The translations under genes and the position numbers were made by a program. A stretch of 64,000 nt of DNA from Bradyrhizobium commune (GTDB lineage Bacteria > Pseudomonadota > Alphaproteobacteria > Rhizobiales > Xanthobacteraceae). The notes under the pieces are model-generated. The model saw only the letters and a program-made list of their open reading frames with translations. It was not told the DNA's origin and did not search any database. Shown in pieces: positions 8,376 to 16,569 of the stretch (positions within the stretch are counted from its first letter, which is position 1; each line of letters starts with the position of its first letter). The stretch covers positions 6,138,001-6,202,000 of the forward strand of contig NZ_CP061379.1 of assembly GCF_015624505.1 (NCBI RefSeq), written 5' to 3'.

Positions 8376-8776
8376 AGGGGTCGCACCGCGCTGATCCGGG
8401 CCTTCACGGGGAAACTCTTAAGTTTCGCCATATTTCTGAACGGAGCTTAACCTCGTGTTTACCCGCATCATTAATCATTGCGTCACTGTCTTTGTGACTG
8501 AGCGTGACCCCCCTTCAGAAGAAGGCTGAGTCGCGGGAGTCGGTTAGGCCCGTCTCTTAAAGTGGAACTTGAACGGAAACGGGTAACGAAAGCTGCTTCG
8601 CGCGCAAGACCTTAGGGCGATTCGTCAAAAATTGCACCGGGGGGACTTGCGTTCCAGAATCAGAGTTTGTTAACCATCTGTCGTCAGGATCCGAATCAGT
8701 TGTTCAAAGGCGTTTTGTTGAGTGCCGCGAATGCGGCCGACCTGACGCCCAGGAGCGGCGACTATGGGGAACTGGC
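8333..8776. promoter_or_regulatory. fliI-ctrA intergenic region with GANTC cluster
   Basis: This region separates divergent fliI and ctrA. Five GANTC sites, targets of the CcrM-type adenine methylase, lie at 8528-8532, 8537-8541, 8619-8623, 8657-8661 and 8693-8697. A CtrA-like box TTAA-N7-TTTA lies at 8447-8461, and a GTTAACCAT half-site near 8669. A perfect GTCAC-N7-GTGAC inverted repeat is at 8482-8498. In Caulobacter, ctrA transcription is controlled by DNA methylation and by CtrA itself, so these sites probably form the ctrA promoter region. Exact promoters were not assigned. Confidence 0.6.
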
Positions 8777-9478
8777 ATGCGCGTTTTGCTGATTGAAGAT
8801 GACAGCGCCGTCGCGCAGTCGATCGAGCTGATGCTGAAGTCTGAGAGCTTCAACGTCTACACGACCGATTTGGGGGAAGAAGGCGTCGATCTCGGTAAAT
8901 TATACGATTACGACATTATCCTTCTCGACCTCAACCTGCCCGACATGTCCGGCTACGACGTGCTCAAGCAGCTTCGGGTCTCCAAAATCAAGACACCGAT
9001 CCTGATCCTCTCCGGCCTCGCCGGCATCGAGGACAAGGTCAAGGGTCTCGGCGTCGGCGCCGACGACTACATGACGAAACCCTTCCACAAGGACGAGCTG
9101 GTTGCCCGCATCCACGCGATCGTGCGCCGCTCCAAGGGTCACGCCCAGTCGGTCATCCAGACCGGCGACCTCGTCGTCAACCTCGACACCAAGACGGTCG
9201 AAGTCGGCGGCCAGCGCGTGCATCTGACCGGCAAGGAATACCAGATGCTGGAGCTGCTCTCGCTCCGCAAGGGTACCACCCTCACCAAGGAAATGTTCCT
9301 GAACCACCTCTATGGCGGCATGGACGAGCCCGAGCTGAAGATCATCGACGTCTTCATCTGCAAGCTCCGCAAGAAGCTCGCGAATGCCTCCGAGGGCCGC
9401 AACTTCATCGAGACCGTCTGGGGCCGCGGCTACGTGCTGCGCGAGCCGCACGACGCCGAAGAGCGCATCCCCGCCTGA
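8777..9478 (+). CDS. ctrA: Cell-cycle response regulator CtrA
   Basis: The 233-residue OmpR-class regulator has a receiver domain (1-120) with acidic pocket EDD (7-9), phospho-acceptor Asp51 in [13 protein letters not shown] and Lys in [10 protein letters not shown], followed by a winged-helix DNA-binding domain with [17 protein letters not shown] and VWGRGYVLR. These match CtrA, which controls cell division, flagellar and chemotaxis genes in alphaproteobacteria. A GGGGA ribosome site lies seven bases before the ATG. The histidine phosphotransferase expected to feed it, ChpT, is encoded at 21780-22433. A strong intrinsic terminator follows. Confidence 0.97.
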   Translation: MRVLLIEDDSAVAQSIELMLKSESFNVYTTDLGEEGVDLGKLYDYDIILLDLNLPDMSGYDVLKQLRVSKIKTPILILSGLAGIEDKVKGLGVGADDYMTKPFHKDELVARIHAIVRRSKGHAQSVIQTGDLVVNLDTKTVEVGGQRVHLTGKEYQMLELLSLRKGTTLTKEMFLNHLYGGMDEPELKIIDVFICKLRKKLANASEGRNFIETVWGRGYVLREPHDAEERIPA

Positions 9479-9525
9479 TCATGGGTCAAGTCGCGAGCCC
9501 AAGGGCTCGCTCCTCCCAGCCTGGA

Positions 9526-9556
9526 CCCCGCCGCAAATGGCGGGGTTTTGTTTTTT
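9526..9556 (+). terminator. Intrinsic terminator of ctrA
   Basis: CCCCGCC and GGCGGGG form a seven-base-pair stem with a six-base loop, followed by TTTTGTTTTTT, 48 bases after the ctrA stop. It is the clearest rho-independent terminator in the window. Confidence 0.88.
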
Positions 9557-9587
9557 GGGGCATCGCCGACCGTGATGTCCGGATCGC

Positions 9588-11171
9588 TCAGGCGCCGGCG
9601 AGCACCGGCGTGGCCAGAACCGGCCGCCTGACCGGGCACCGCGCGGCCGCCTCCCGCAAATGGCCGATCACCGCGTAGCCGATCACGAATCCGAACCCGA
9701 AGGTCGGCAGCACGAAAGTGAGCTCGAACATCCACGGCGAGACGCCCTCGACAATCTCCATCACCGGCATATGGATGATTTGGTGGATCGCCATCACCAC
9801 CCACAGCATCACGGTCATTCCGCCGCCAAAGACAAGGCCGTCCCTCAACCGCCTTGTCAGCCTCGACCGCTTGTCCCAGGTCGAATCCTGCACCAGCAGA
9901 GCCGTCATCGTCCCTATGCCCCAGGGAAAGATCAACAACGGCAGCTCGCGCAGCACCACGTCGGCGAAGGGACGGTCCGGAAACTGGCCGAGATCGAACA
10001 CCGCCTGCACCGGAAAAAAGATCAGCGCACTGACGAGCCCCACCGACAGGATGAATCCGACCGGGAGCCGGCCGAAGATGTTCTCGTTCGCGAACGCGTA
10101 ATGGCGCTTGAAATAGTAGATCAGCAGGAAGTTGACGATGATCTGAAGCGGGGTCGTGACCAGCGTCCGCAGCGCTGCGGCGGATTGATCTCCGGGCATA
10201 CGAACGACTGTCCAGGATGCGAGCAGCCACAGCAGGCACCAGCCGGAGGCGAAGGCGGCGACGACCAGCACGAACTTCAGGATGCCGGGCGAGGCCGGAT
10301 CCAGCGCGAACCCGATCTCTCCCAATCTGCGCTTGCTGCGGGCAAGCGTCCACTCGCCGGCGAGGGCCGCGCGCGCAGCAAACAGCAGAAGGTTGTTGAG
10401 CAGCGAATCCATGTCCTTGCGCAGATCCTCCAGCATGCTGCCGGCTGCCGTCTGGGCGGCGAGCTGAAGCTGGCTGACGGTGCTGTGGCGGGTTGAGAGG
10501 GAATCGAGGGCCTGCCAGTCGTTCGGCTCGACCTCGCTGTCCTCCATGATCGCGCCGTAGATCTCGCCGCTGCTCTTGAGCACCCGGACCGTGCGGAAGC
10601 ACAGCGCATCGTAGACGGATTGCAGTTCGGCGTGGACATCGGCGTTGCGTTCCATGAAGCTCTCGCGCCGTTCGGCGCAGCGATCGAGATGCAGCATCAG
10701 CGCCGAGATCTTGAGAAATCGCGCCTGGATCGCGGTCGACTGCACGGCGCGGAAGTCGTCGATCTGGTAACCGATCCTGGACAGCTTGCGCTGCAGGATC
10801 GGCATGTCGTCGGGACGAACCTGAAACGGCGATGCGGCCAGCGCGTCGCGCAGCGAAAGCGCGCTGACGGGAATGCCGGCCAGTGCCTGGCACAGGCCTC
10901 GCCACCACCTCGGAAAGAAGGGAATTTTCCAGGCCAGGACCACGAGCCAGATCGCGGCGAGCGGCGACAGCTTGTGCGAGAGCAGCCAATAGGTGAACAG
11001 AAAGGGCGAGGCGAAGGTGGCGATGCCGAACAGGAACAAAGGCCTCGTCGTGAACGAGCGCGTCCCCTTCAACGTGTGAAACCTGAACCAGTAGAACAGG
11101 GCGACGAGAAGCGGCCCGCCGAAGGAGCCAAAGACCGTGTTCAAGAATCCGACGACATTTTCGAGCGTCAC
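9588..11171 (-). CDS. Multi-pass membrane protein paired with CHAT-TPR protein
   Basis: I do not recognise this 527-residue protein. It has about three hydrophobic helices in the first 90 residues, a long helical cytoplasmic-looking middle part (about 95-295; contains FMERNADVHAEL and MLEDLRKDMDSLLNNLLL), then about six further helices to residue 505 and a short Pro/Arg tail. No enzyme motif is visible. It starts 35 bp after the stop of the CHAT-TPR gene on the same strand, with no other gene nearby on that strand, so the two are very likely one operon. The large internal loop could be a regulatory or cleavage target of the CHAT peptidase (inference). Alternatives are a channel or a sensor. 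Confidence 0.65.
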   Translation of the reverse strand: MTLENVVGFLNTVFGSFGGPLLVALFYWFRFHTLKGTRSFTTRPLFLFGIATFASPFLFTYWLLSHKLSPLAAIWLVVLAWKIPFFPRWWRGLCQALAGIPVSALSLRDALAASPFQVRPDDMPILQRKLSRIGYQIDDFRAVQSTAIQARFLKISALMLHLDRCAERRESFMERNADVHAELQSVYDALCFRTVRVLKSSGEIYGAIMEDSEVEPNDWQALDSLSTRHSTVSQLQLAAQTAAGSMLEDLRKDMDSLLNNLLLFAARAALAGEWTLARSKRRLGEIGFALDPASPGILKFVLVVAAFASGWCLLWLLASWTVVRMPGDQSAAALRTLVTTPLQIIVNFLLIYYFKRHYAFANENIFGRLPVGFILSVGLVSALIFFPVQAVFDLGQFPDRPFADVVLRELPLLIFPWGIGTMTALLVQDSTWDKRSRLTRRLRDGLVFGGGMTVMLWVVMAIHQIIHMPVMEIVEGVSPWMFELTFVLPTFGFGFVIGYAVIGHLREAAARCPVRRPVLATPVLAGA

Positions 11172-11206
11172 GATGAATTCCTATCACTAGGGTTCGCTGT
11201 CGAAAG

Positions 11207-13042
11207 TCACACGATCTGGGCGACGATCTTGGCTTTGTGGACCAGGAGGTCGAGGTTGTCGGGCGCCAGCGCAATCGCGCTGTCCATGTCGCTCTGGGCT
11301 TTTGCCAGGTCCTTGACCTGCGCCTGGGCGTTGGCCCGCGACACGAAATATTTCGGCTCGTTCTCGTTCAGCGTGATGGCGGTGCCGAACGACTTGATCG
11401 CCTCCTCCACATAGCCGCGCTTGTCGTCGGTGCCAGCCGCCGTCATGCTGACGATGCCCTTGTTCCAATAGAACTCGGCGTTGTCAGGCTTGAGCTTGAT
11501 CGCTTCCGTGATGTCGTTGAGCGCGTTCTCGTAGAGGCCCATGGTCACGTTCAAATTGGCCCTGCGCACGAAATATTCCGGCTTCGTCGGATCAAGCTTG
11601 AGCATGTAGGCGAAGCTGGCGGCGGCCCTCGCGAACAGCTTCTGCTTGTGCTGAAGCGTGCCGAGATCGTAATAGACCTTGGCAAGCCGGACCGAGAGCT
11701 CGTTGTCGTCGGCGAGCAGGCTGTGCAGTTCCTGTCCCCGCCGGGTCAGATCCTCCAGCGTTTCGATCGTTGCCGGCGCGACGGTGAGCGCGTCCATGAA
11801 TTCGTCACGCGCACGCAGCAGCGCCTCCCTCGACGGATTGCCGCCGGCGGCGCGACCTGCGATCGGTGGCGACGCCTGGACGACATCGAAGATCTTGCCG
11901 TCGGACGAACGCATGTAGAGAACGGGAATTCCCCATTCCACCCGGGATTTCTGCTGGATGAATTTGCGCGCGAGCGTCACCGCGTCATCGATCGGACGGT
12001 TGCCGGCCAGCGCGGCGTAAAATCCTTCCGACATCGAGATCGCGGCGCTGTCGGTAATGGGAAACTGCATCGCCACCACGGCAGGCAGCCATCCCGTCTT
12101 CATCAGGCCGATCGCCGGATTCCCGAAGCGATCGCCGACATTGATCCTCGCGCTCTCGCAGCAATTGAGGACGATCAGGCGCAGGCTCCTGCGCGCCTCC
12201 GTCAGCATGGTCGCGAGGTCGGAGGCGAACTTCTTCACCGGCTTGCCATCCTCGTCGACCATGACGACGAAACCACGTTCGTCGAAGCTGTCGGCTGCGA
12301 ATCCCGGCAAGGCTTCGTCGACGCCGCCGTGGCCGATGAAATGGAAAATGTGCCACTCGCCTTCGAGCAGCTTCTTCATCAGGTCTTTCCCGGTTCCGCC
12401 GGGGACCCATTGGAAGTCGACGCGACCGTCATGCTGGAGCGTGTCGATGCCCTTGTTGATGCGGTCGCGCTCCCTGACGACGTCGAGCTTCGGCCAGTCG
12501 CTGGTGGCCGGATCGGCGATCATGCCGAGAATGCGCAACGGTCCCTTGACCCCCATGCGGCCGACGCCGCCCGCGGTGTCGAGGTGCCGCACGACAGGAC
12601 GCGTCAGGCTGACGAAACCCTGCACGTCGCTCTCGTCGAAGAGATATTCCCACGGCAGCCCGGCGAGCTCCGCCGCCTCGATCCGCAGCTTGATCCTCAG
12701 ATCCTGTGCCGCGCCCTTGCTGCGGTCGTAGACCTGCTGAATCAATGGAACCTCGGTGAAGACGCTTCGGAACACCCCTCGCCCGAAATCCCGCAACACC
12801 TGCTCGCCGCGCGTCTTCGGACCCTGGAAATTCTTCTCGTCGATCTCCAGAACGGCACTTTCCAGCTCGCCTCGCAGCTTGGCCAATTCGCCCGGCGCGC
12901 TGAACCAGAACTTCACCTGGCTCCTCGGCGCCTCGCCGCCCGGCGACTTGACCACCCGGCCGTAATATTGCTGAGGCCCGCCGCCCGCCGGCAGATAGGA
13001 GCCGATCTCGAGCTCGAAATCTTCGTATTCGGCAAGGGGCAT
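11207..13042 (-). CDS. CHAT-domain putative cysteine peptidase with TPR repeats
   Basis: From the ATG at 13042 (GAGG six bases upstream) the protein has 611 residues; a GTG four codons earlier is less likely. After a poorly conserved N-terminal region of about 160 residues comes a CHAT domain (about 165-380) with both catalytic signatures: His238 in FHFIGHGG and Cys295 in VLNCCES. The domain continues with WLPAVVAMQFPI and FYAAL, typical of caspase-like CHAT peptidases (clan CD). Residues 400-611 form TPR-like helical repeats (KLDPTKPEYF, KLKPDNAEFYWNKG, LNENEPKYF, ALAPDNLDLL). It is probably a TPR-regulated protease. The following gene encodes a multi-pass membrane protein. Confidence 0.85.
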   Translation of the reverse strand: MPLAEYEDFELEIGSYLPAGGGPQQYYGRVVKSPGGEAPRSQVKFWFSAPGELAKLRGELESAVLEIDEKNFQGPKTRGEQVLRDFGRGVFRSVFTEVPLIQQVYDRSKGAAQDLRIKLRIEAAELAGLPWEYLFDESDVQGFVSLTRPVVRHLDTAGGVGRMGVKGPLRILGMIADPATSDWPKLDVVRERDRINKGIDTLQHDGRVDFQWVPGGTGKDLMKKLLEGEWHIFHFIGHGGVDEALPGFAADSFDERGFVVMVDEDGKPVKKFASDLATMLTEARRSLRLIVLNCCESARINVGDRFGNPAIGLMKTGWLPAVVAMQFPITDSAAISMSEGFYAALAGNRPIDDAVTLARKFIQQKSRVEWGIPVLYMRSSDGKIFDVVQASPPIAGRAAGGNPSREALLRARDEFMDALTVAPATIETLEDLTRRGQELHSLLADDNELSVRLAKVYYDLGTLQHKQKLFARAAASFAYMLKLDPTKPEYFVRRANLNVTMGLYENALNDITEAIKLKPDNAEFYWNKGIVSMTAAGTDDKRGYVEEAIKSFGTAITLNENEPKYFVSRANAQAQVKDLAKAQSDMDSAIALAPDNLDLLVHKAKIVAQIV

Positions 13043-13429
13043 TTTGAGCCTCACTCAACAACATCTCTACCTGAACGAACAATCCTTCAAATTGGCGAGG
13101 CCTGCGGCCGCATGGCGCGCGACCGGACGAGACGCATCGCCCCCGGTCAGATCGTCCCCACCTGATCGTGCATGCGCCGGAGAGCTGATCTCATCGAGCG
13201 CGCATCTCATGTGCGTGCTCCTCCAGGACGACGGCAACATCAATGCACCAGACTATCACATGCAACCTCGGGGCGCATTTGTGAAGCATGTCTCACGCGA
13301 CCCGAAAATTTGTGCAGTGCCCGGGCACCATCGTGCGCCGGTTTCCTTTCTGGGGATCGAACCTGCCAGCCCGATGCGGCGACTAAGCGATCGTGCCAGA
13401 ATTCGCGGCCGCCAACGTCGGACGTCACC
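13043..13429. other. Intergenic region, no gene recognised
   Basis: This gap separates the divergent CHAT-TPR and DUF350 genes. Open frames cross it but have no ribosome site or conserved features. It should hold the promoters of both operons; I could not place convincing -35/-10 elements, and the composition is mixed. Confidence 0.4.
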
Positions 13430-13834
13430 ATGATCCTGCAATCGCTCGCCGGCCTTCCCGCCTTTCTGGTCTATTTCTGCACCGGACTGATCGCGATAGT
13501 AGCGTACCTCTTCGTCTACACGCGGATCACGCCGCACAACGAGTTCCAGCTGATCCGCGATAACGACCCGGCGGCCGCGATTGCGCTCGGCCTCAGCCTG
13601 CTCGGCTTCGTGGCGCCGCTGTTCAGCGCGATCGCGCATTCGGTCAATGTGCTGGATTGCCTGATCTGGGCCTTCATCGCCCTGATCGTGCAGGTCGCCG
13701 TATTCTACATCGTCAAGATCCCGGTGCCGAACCTGTCGGGTCGGATCGCCGCAGGCGAGCTTGCACCCGCAATCTGGCTCGGCCTGTCCTCGCTCGCCGC
13801 AGGCCTCCTGAACGCCGCCTGCATGATCTACTGA
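13430..13834 (+). CDS. DUF350 (YjfL-like) membrane protein
   Basis: The frame is open further upstream, but the ATG at 13430 gives a 134-residue protein that is all membrane domain: four hydrophobic helices, with the motif of DUF350/YjfL proteins (a helix with AIALGLSLLGFVAPL, then DCLIWAFIALIVQVAVF and ISGRI-like NLSGRIAAGELAPAIWLG). Function of the family is unknown. It heads a cluster with a Ser-rich membrane-anchored protein, a small His/Gly-rich protein and a glutathionylspermidine-synthase-like ATP-grasp protein, matching the yjfL/yjfM/yjfC-type association seen in enterobacteria. Confidence 0.8.
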   Translation: MILQSLAGLPAFLVYFCTGLIAIVAYLFVYTRITPHNEFQLIRDNDPAAAIALGLSLLGFVAPLFSAIAHSVNVLDCLIWAFIALIVQVAVFYIVKIPVPNLSGRIAAGELAPAIWLGLSSLAAGLLNAACMIY

Positions 13835-13851
13835 CATGGCAGCGAAGTGAT

Positions 13852-14235
13852 ATGGCCAACAAGCCTCCCACCAAGGATTTCGGCAAGCGCAGGCCGGCGC
13901 CGCCGCCGTCGACGCCGCGGGAGCCGGTGAAGCGCTCCGGCCATGTCGCGCTGCTGGTGATGGGCACGATCGCGGTCGGTACCACCGCCTACATGCTGAT
14001 GCCCCGACGGAATTGCGATCCCCCGCCTCCCGGGGCGGCCGCGACGGCGCAGCAGCCAGGCACCAATTGCGGCAGCAGCGGCTCATCGAGCAGCAGCGGC
14101 TCGCATTGGTCGTCGCGATCGAGCTTCTTCAGCAGCGATTCCTCGAGCCATTCCTCGTCGGGGACATCCGATTCAGGCGGCGTCACTCGCGGCGGCTTCG
14201 GCTCCTTCGGCCACGGCTTCTCGGGCGGCGAATGA
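13852..14235 (+). CDS. Ser-rich membrane-anchored protein (DUF1190-like?)
   Basis: The ATG at 13852, 17 bp after the DUF350 stop, gives 127 residues: a basic, Pro-rich N-terminus, one hydrophobic helix (about 32-50, HVALLVMGTIAVGTTAYMLM), two cysteines flanking a Pro/Ala segment, and a long Ser/Gly-rich tail ending GGFGSFGHGFSGGE. Topology suggests an envelope protein with the tail outside. Its position between DUF350 and the ATP-grasp gene, plus the low-complexity Ser/Gly tail, recalls YgiB/YjfM (DUF1190) proteins, but that is a resemblance, not a proof. Confidence 0.65.
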   Translation: MANKPPTKDFGKRRPAPPPSTPREPVKRSGHVALLVMGTIAVGTTAYMLMPRRNCDPPPPGAAATAQQPGTNCGSSGSSSSSGSHWSSRSSFFSSDSSSHSSSGTSDSGGVTRGGFGSFGHGFSGGE

Positions 14236-14302
14236 GGCGCGGGTTTGTGAATTCAATGCCGCATGTCGGTCTGCTCTAAGTGACGTCGCGGGAGGAAGCG
14301 AC

Positions 14303-14530
14303 ATGAAACGTTCGCGAAGGGTCATGCTCACCCTGATGGGCACTGCCGCGGTCAGCGCGGTGTCGACGGGACTTGCGAAGGCCGCACGACCGTGCGGGTC
14401 CGGCCTCGAAGCCGTCCCTGGCATCGACGGCAAGCGCTATTGCCGGCCCACCATCGGTGGTTTCGGCGGCACGCTGCATAACATGCACGGTCATGGGCAC
14501 GGTGGCCATGGCGGCCACGGCGGCGGCTGA
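14303..14530 (+). CDS. Small exported His/Gly-rich protein
   Basis: The 75-residue protein begins MKRSRRVMLTLMGTAAVSAV and has an Ala-rich cleavage-like region (GLAKAA), so it is probably exported; two basic residues pairs before the hydrophobic stretch could suit Sec or Tat. The mature part has two cysteines and ends in repeated HGHGGHGG, a possible metal-binding tail. It lies three bases before the ATP-grasp gene and is surely cotranscribed with it. No family recognised. Confidence 0.6.
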   Translation: MKRSRRVMLTLMGTAAVSAVSTGLAKAARPCGSGLEAVPGIDGKRYCRPTIGGFGGTLHNMHGHGHGGHGGHGGG

Positions 14531-14533
14531 TCC

Positions 14534-15691
14534 ATGCAACGCATCATCTGTCCCGAGCGCGATGACTGGCAACAGACCGCCGAGCAATGCGGCTTTGCCT
14601 TTCATACCATCGACGGCGAGCGCTATTGGGACGAGCGCGCCTATTACGCCTTCACGCTCGACGAGATCGAGCGCGGCATCGAGACGCCGACCGGCGAGAT
14701 CGACGCGATGTGCATCGAGCTCGCCGGCCGCGTGATCGGCGACGAGCAGCATTTGCGGCGCTTGAAGATCCCGGAAGCGTTCTGGGATCTGATCGCCGAG
14801 AGCTGGGAGCACGATGACCGCAGCCTCTATGGCCGGCTCGACCTCAGATTCGACGGCGCGGCGCCCGCAAAGCTGCTCGAGTACAACGCCGACACGCCGA
14901 CCTCGATCTTCGAGGCCGCGGTGTTTCAATGGACCTGGCTCGAACAGGCGATCGAACGACACATCATCCCGGCTCGCGCCGACCAGTTCAACTCCATCCA
15001 TGAGCGGCTGATCGAAGCGTGGAAGAGGATTGCCACCGGCCACCACCTGCACCTCACCGGCACCACCGGCAATGACGAGGATGCCGGCACGCTCGCCTAC
15101 CTCGAGGACACCGCGCGCCAGGCGGGACTATCGACCACGCTGCTCGACATCGAGGAGATCGGCTGGCGCGATGCGGGCGGTTTCGTCGATCTCGACGACC
15201 GCGACATGAAGCTCGTCTTCAAGCTCTACCCCTGGGAATGGATGTTCCACGACGCCTTCGGCGCGAAGCTCAAGGAGGCGCCGACGCGCTGGATCGAGCC
15301 GCCATGGAAGGCGGTGCTCTCCAACAAGGGCATCCTGCCGCTGCTCTGGGAGATGTTTCCGAATCATCCCAACCTGCTGCCGGCGTTCTTCGAGGACGAT
15401 CCGCGCGCAGCCGGGCTCGGCACGTCCTATGTGCGCAAGCCGCTGCTGTCACGCGAAGGCGCCAATGTCACGCTGGTTTCGGCCGGCATTTCGCTCGACG
15501 AGCACACCGGCCCCTACGGCGCCGAAGGCTTTATTCGCCAGGCGCTCTCGCCGCTGCCGAATTTTTCAGGCTTCTATCCGGTGGTGGGCAGCTGGCTGGT
15601 GAATCACGAACCGTGCGGATTGTCCATCCGCGAGGACGAGAGCCCGATCACCGGCAACAGCTCGCGGTTTCTGCCGCATGCGATTTTGTGA
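14534..15691 (+). CDS. Glutathionylspermidine synthase-like ATP-grasp protein
   Basis: The 385-residue protein matches the C-terminal ATP-grasp ligase domain of glutathionylspermidine synthase (YgiC/YjfC group): YWDERAYYAFTLDEIE near the start, LYGRLDLRFDG with LLEYNADTPTSIFEAA, the central FKLYPWEWMF and PPWKAVLSNKGILPLLWEMF, then YVRKPLLSREGANV near the ATP site. Members of this subgroup lack the amidase half and their true substrate is not established; an ATP-dependent peptide-bond ligation is expected. It is the last gene of the 13430-15691 cluster; the DUF350 and Ser-rich membrane proteins probably act with it. Confidence 0.88.
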   Translation: MQRIICPERDDWQQTAEQCGFAFHTIDGERYWDERAYYAFTLDEIERGIETPTGEIDAMCIELAGRVIGDEQHLRRLKIPEAFWDLIAESWEHDDRSLYGRLDLRFDGAAPAKLLEYNADTPTSIFEAAVFQWTWLEQAIERHIIPARADQFNSIHERLIEAWKRIATGHHLHLTGTTGNDEDAGTLAYLEDTARQAGLSTTLLDIEEIGWRDAGGFVDLDDRDMKLVFKLYPWEWMFHDAFGAKLKEAPTRWIEPPWKAVLSNKGILPLLWEMFPNHPNLLPAFFEDDPRAAGLGTSYVRKPLLSREGANVTLVSAGISLDEHTGPYGAEGFIRQALSPLPNFSGFYPVVGSWLVNHEPCGLSIREDESPITGNSSRFLPHAIL

Positions 15692-15696
15692 GAGGT

Positions 15697-16569
15697 TTAC
15701 CGCGCTGCTGCGACCTTCAGCGATTGCGGCATCAGTCCACCCATCGGACGGCCGGAGCGCGCCGGGTTGAGCTGGTAGAGCCCGCGACGGTCGGCGATCG
15801 GACGGAATGCATCGGTGATGCCGACGACGGATTCGGCCGCACCCAGCAGCAGCGTGCCATCGGCTTCCAGGCCCTTCGCCATGCGCTCGAAGATCACGGC
15901 TTTGGTGTCCTGGTCGAAATAGATCAGCACGTTGCGGCAGAAGATCACGTCGAACGTGCCGAGATGGGAGAAGTCCTGCAACAGATTGAGCTGGCGGAAC
16001 TGCACCATCGCGCGGACATCGGCATTGAGCTGCCATGTCTCGCCGGATTGCGAGAAGTATTTCATCAAGAGCTGGATCGGCAGGCCGCGCTGCACCTCGA
16101 ACTGGCTGTAGAGGCCGGCCTTGGATTTCTCCAGGACTTCCTGCGACAGGTCGGTGGCGACGATCTCGATGCGCCAGCCGGCGAGCGAGGCGCCCAACTC
16201 CTTCAAGCACATCGCGATCGAATAGGGCTCCTGCCCGGTCGAGGAGGCCGCCGACCAGATCCGCAGCGACTTGCGCGCGGCGCGCGCCTGGATCAGGCCG
16301 GGCATGATGGTGCCGCGCAGATGATCGAACGGGATCTTGTCGCGAAAGAAGAAGGTCTCGTTGGTGGTCATGGCCTCGACCACATCGGTCGCAAGCCTTC
16401 CATCGCCATTTCTGATCTTCAGGACGAGATCGGGGATGCCCGGCAGGCTCGCCTTGCGGGCGAGCGGCAGCAACCGGCTCTCGACCAGATATTGCTTGTC
16501 GGCAGAGAGATCGAGACCGGAGCGCTCTTTCAGGAACTTGCGCAGATACTCATAGTCCACAGGCGTCAC
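15697..16569 (-). CDS. cheR: Chemotaxis methyltransferase CheR
   Basis: The GTG at 16569 overlaps the cheB stop (GTGA) and gives a 290-residue protein starting [20 protein letters not shown], the normal CheR beginning; a longer frame upstream is only the shadow of cheB. Typical blocks: [26 protein letters not shown] (SAM-binding), [17 protein letters not shown] and [14 protein letters not shown]. CheR adds methyl groups to chemoreceptor glutamates using S-adenosylmethionine. It is the last gene of the che operon and converges on the ATP-grasp gene with a five-base gap. Confidence 0.94.
   Translation of the reverse strand: MTPVDYEYLRKFLKERSGLDLSADKQYLVESRLLPLARKASLPGIPDLVLKIRNGDGRLATDVVEAMTTNETFFFRDKIPFDHLRGTIMPGLIQARAARKSLRIWSAASSTGQEPYSIAMCLKELGASLAGWRIEIVATDLSQEVLEKSKAGLYSQFEVQRGLPIQLLMKYFSQSGETWQLNADVRAMVQFRQLNLLQDFSHLGTFDVIFCRNVLIYFDQDTKAVIFERMAKGLEADGTLLLGAAESVVGITDAFRPIADRRGLYQLNPARSGRPMGGLMPQSLKVAAAR

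Noticed and set aside
11237..13165. Plus-strand 642-residue frame opposite the CHAT-TPR gene
   Set aside because: No recognisable domain; the opposite strand holds the CHAT and TPR motifs and a good ribosome site.
13172..13429. N-terminal extension of the DUF350 frame
   Set aside because: The extension has no hydrophobic or conserved sequence; the ATG at 13430 begins the family domain.
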